NCBI RefSeq assembly: GCF_049065735.1 | Contig: NZ_JBAKHD010000004.1 | Coordinates: 62,001-126,000, forward strand | Length of the DNA stretch: 64,000 nt | Reading direction: 5' to 3' | DNA from: Paramesorhizobium sp049065735 | GTDB taxonomy: Bacteria; Pseudomonadota; Alphaproteobacteria; Rhizobiales; Rhizobiaceae | Shown here: positions 62,923 to 64,000 of the stretch, one piece after another | How positions within the stretch are numbered: position 1 is the first letter of the stretch | Layout: each line of letters begins with the position of its first letter | Notes under the pieces: model-generated | Told to the model about the DNA's origin: nothing | What the model saw: the letters and a program-made list of their open reading frames with translations, nothing else | Database searches by the model: none | Program-made: the position numbers and the translations under genes

Positions 62923-63771
62923 ATGGCACAGACATCGAGCGCGGCGCGTGAGCCCTCCATGGAAGAGATTCTGGCTTCCATTCGTCGGATCATCGAGGAC
63001 AGTGATGTGGTGCGGCAGAGCGTGCCGCCCAAGCCGGAGCGCCCGCAAATGGCTCCGGTTCGCGGCGAGATCGCCGAATTCCGCCGCGATCCCGAGCCCG
63101 TGCTGCGGCCCGTTCAGTCCGCGCCGAGGCCCGTCGAGACCGAGCCGAAGCGCGAAGAGCGGCGTGCACAGGAAACCGACGAGGCGATGAACGCCCTTGC
63201 CGCGCGCATCGGCCTGCGCGGCACGCTGGACGCGCGCGGCGCCGCCGTCGCCCCGGCGCCCGTACCGCCATCTTACCCAGTTATGGACGAGGAGGACGAG
63301 GAACCGATCCTCGATCCCGTCAATGACGACCGCCCCGTGAGCGTTTCTATACCGGAAGCGCCCGTGGCCTTGAAGCCCGCGCCCGCCGCCGTACCTCCGA
63401 AGCCTGTGGAGCCGGTGGAGCAGAAGCGGGCGGAGCCCGTAGAGCCGCAACCTTCAGTCGCGAAAGCACCGGAACCGGCCCAAGCTGCGCAGCCAGCACC
63501 GGAGCCCGCCGCGCCCGCTTTCGAGGAAGCCCCGGCGCCCTATGCGGCAAGCGAGGCTTCCCCGCTCATCTCGCCGACGACCGGGCGGCAGGTCGCCGCC
63601 GCCTTCGAAGACCTGACCGCCGCCATGCGTGCCGAACAGCGCCGCTCCCTCGACGAAATGGCCGAGAAAATGCTGCGCCCCATGCTGCAGGAATGGCTGG
63701 ACAACAATCTCCCCTCGCTCGTCGAGCGCCTGGTGCGCGAGGAGATCGAGCGCGTGGTGCGGGGGCGCTAG
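62923..63771 (+). CDS. popZ: PopZ-like polar organising protein (DUF2497)
   Basis: The 282-residue protein starts AREPSMEEILASIRRIIEDS, the conserved PopZ N-terminal helix. It has a long Pro/Ala/Glu-rich disordered centre (about residues 30-220) and a C-terminal oligomerisation region MAEKMLRPMLQEWLDNNLPS through VERLVREEIERVVRGR. PopZ forms a polar condensate that anchors chromosome and polarity factors in alphaproteobacteria; in Agrobacterium it marks the growth pole. AAGGCGG lies before the ATG. The tolC-popZ neighbourhood is typical, with valS often next, beyond the window. Confidence 0.93.
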   Translation: MAQTSSAAREPSMEEILASIRRIIEDSDVVRQSVPPKPERPQMAPVRGEIAEFRRDPEPVLRPVQSAPRPVETEPKREERRAQETDEAMNALAARIGLRGTLDARGAAVAPAPVPPSYPVMDEEDEEPILDPVNDDRPVSVSIPEAPVALKPAPAAVPPKPVEPVEQKRAEPVEPQPSVAKAPEPAQAAQPAPEPAAPAFEEAPAPYAASEASPLISPTTGRQVAAAFEDLTAAMRAEQRRSLDEMAEKMLRPMLQEWLDNNLPSLVERLVREEIERVVRGR

Positions 63772-63775
63772 TCAG

Positions 63776-63957
63776 CCCTCATCCGACCGCGCTTTCGCGC
63801 GGCCACCTTCCCCCACAAAGGGGAGAAGGCTGGCGCACTGCATCACCTCTTGAGCCAATTGCGTGCGCCAGTAGGTGGCAGCTAGGCCAGCGCCAAGCAC
63901 CTCCCTTCTCCCCTTGTGGGAGAAGGTGGCCGCGCGAAAGCGCGGTCGGATGAGGGG
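63776..63957. repeat. Intergenic inverted repeat, family D
   Basis: The left arm starts CCCTCATCCGACCGCGCTTT and runs to 63829; the right arm (63904-63957) is its near reverse complement, ending CGGTCGGATGAGGGG. Each arm has a small hairpin (CGCGCTTTCGCGCG-like). The centre of about 74 bases is unique. It follows popZ, and the last 43 bases of the window show no feature. Confidence 0.85.
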
Positions 63958-64000
63958 TATTCCACGCTTTCCACGTCTTTCCCCTTTCATAATCCCTCCA

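Overview
The window is a gene-dense stretch of high-GC chromosome from an alphaproteobacterium, most probably of the order Hyphomicrobiales (Rhizobiales; Brucella/Mesorhizobium/Rhizobium relatives). The evidence is a phosphatidylcholine synthase (Pcs), a PopZ-type polar protein (DUF2497), an IalB family protein, the suf order cysteine desulfurase-sufB-sufC-sufD-sufS-DUF59, the neighbourhood sdhE-mfd, the block rne/amidase/PBP1A/prfB, the order Pcm-like/TolC/PopZ, and many short palindromic intergenic repeats of the kind common in that order. Most genes are housekeeping; no prophage, transposase or integrase was seen.

Layout. 1-9 kb: end of sdhE, mfd, a FrnE-like DsbA protein, a YejA-like solute-binding protein, an IalB protein, hspQ and a UbiH-family hydroxylase. 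9-12 kb: pcs followed by two tandem quinone oxidoreductases; the sequence between the two copies carries a decayed 3' end of pcs, so the duplication unit can be read directly. 12-17 kb: a complete BMP-type ABC importer (ATPase, two permeases, binding protein), probably for nucleosides. 17.0-17.8 kb: a CRISPR array of 9 repeats and 8 spacers with type I-C-like repeats, read on the minus strand, with no cas gene in the window. 17.8-21 kb: minus-strand aroQ-accB-accC-aat. 21-26 kb: a periplasmic DsbA-like protein, an M48 protease with TPR-like tail, an aminotransferase and three small proteins. 26-35.5 kb: rne divergent from an amidase, PBP1A, an unusual ureohydrolase and prfB with its programmed +1 frameshift. 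35.5-43.9 kb: a PIN/AbrB toxin-antitoxin pair, an M23 peptidase, bcp, a large AsmA-like protein, tyrS and a hydrolase. 44-51 kb: a suf operon with an extra 47-codon frame between sufB and sufC. No sufA follows; instead there is an octanucleotide repeat in inverted arrangement. 51-54.4 kb: DUF2336 protein and a minus-strand surface-polysaccharide cluster (deacetylase, GT25, VanZ-like, Cys-containing membrane protein). 54.5-64 kb: mgtE, MerR regulator, FucU-type mutarotase, a 25-residue membrane microprotein, two tRNAs (Asn, Cys), a Pcm-like methyltransferase, TolC, an amino acid permease and popZ.

The most notable items are the cas-less CRISPR array, the tandem qor duplication with its pcs scar, the two very small genes at 46893-47036 and 56955-57032, the ureohydrolase with an altered metal-ligand motif, and the octanucleotide repeats where sufA would be expected. 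All functional assignments come from reading motifs and gene order; no database search was run.
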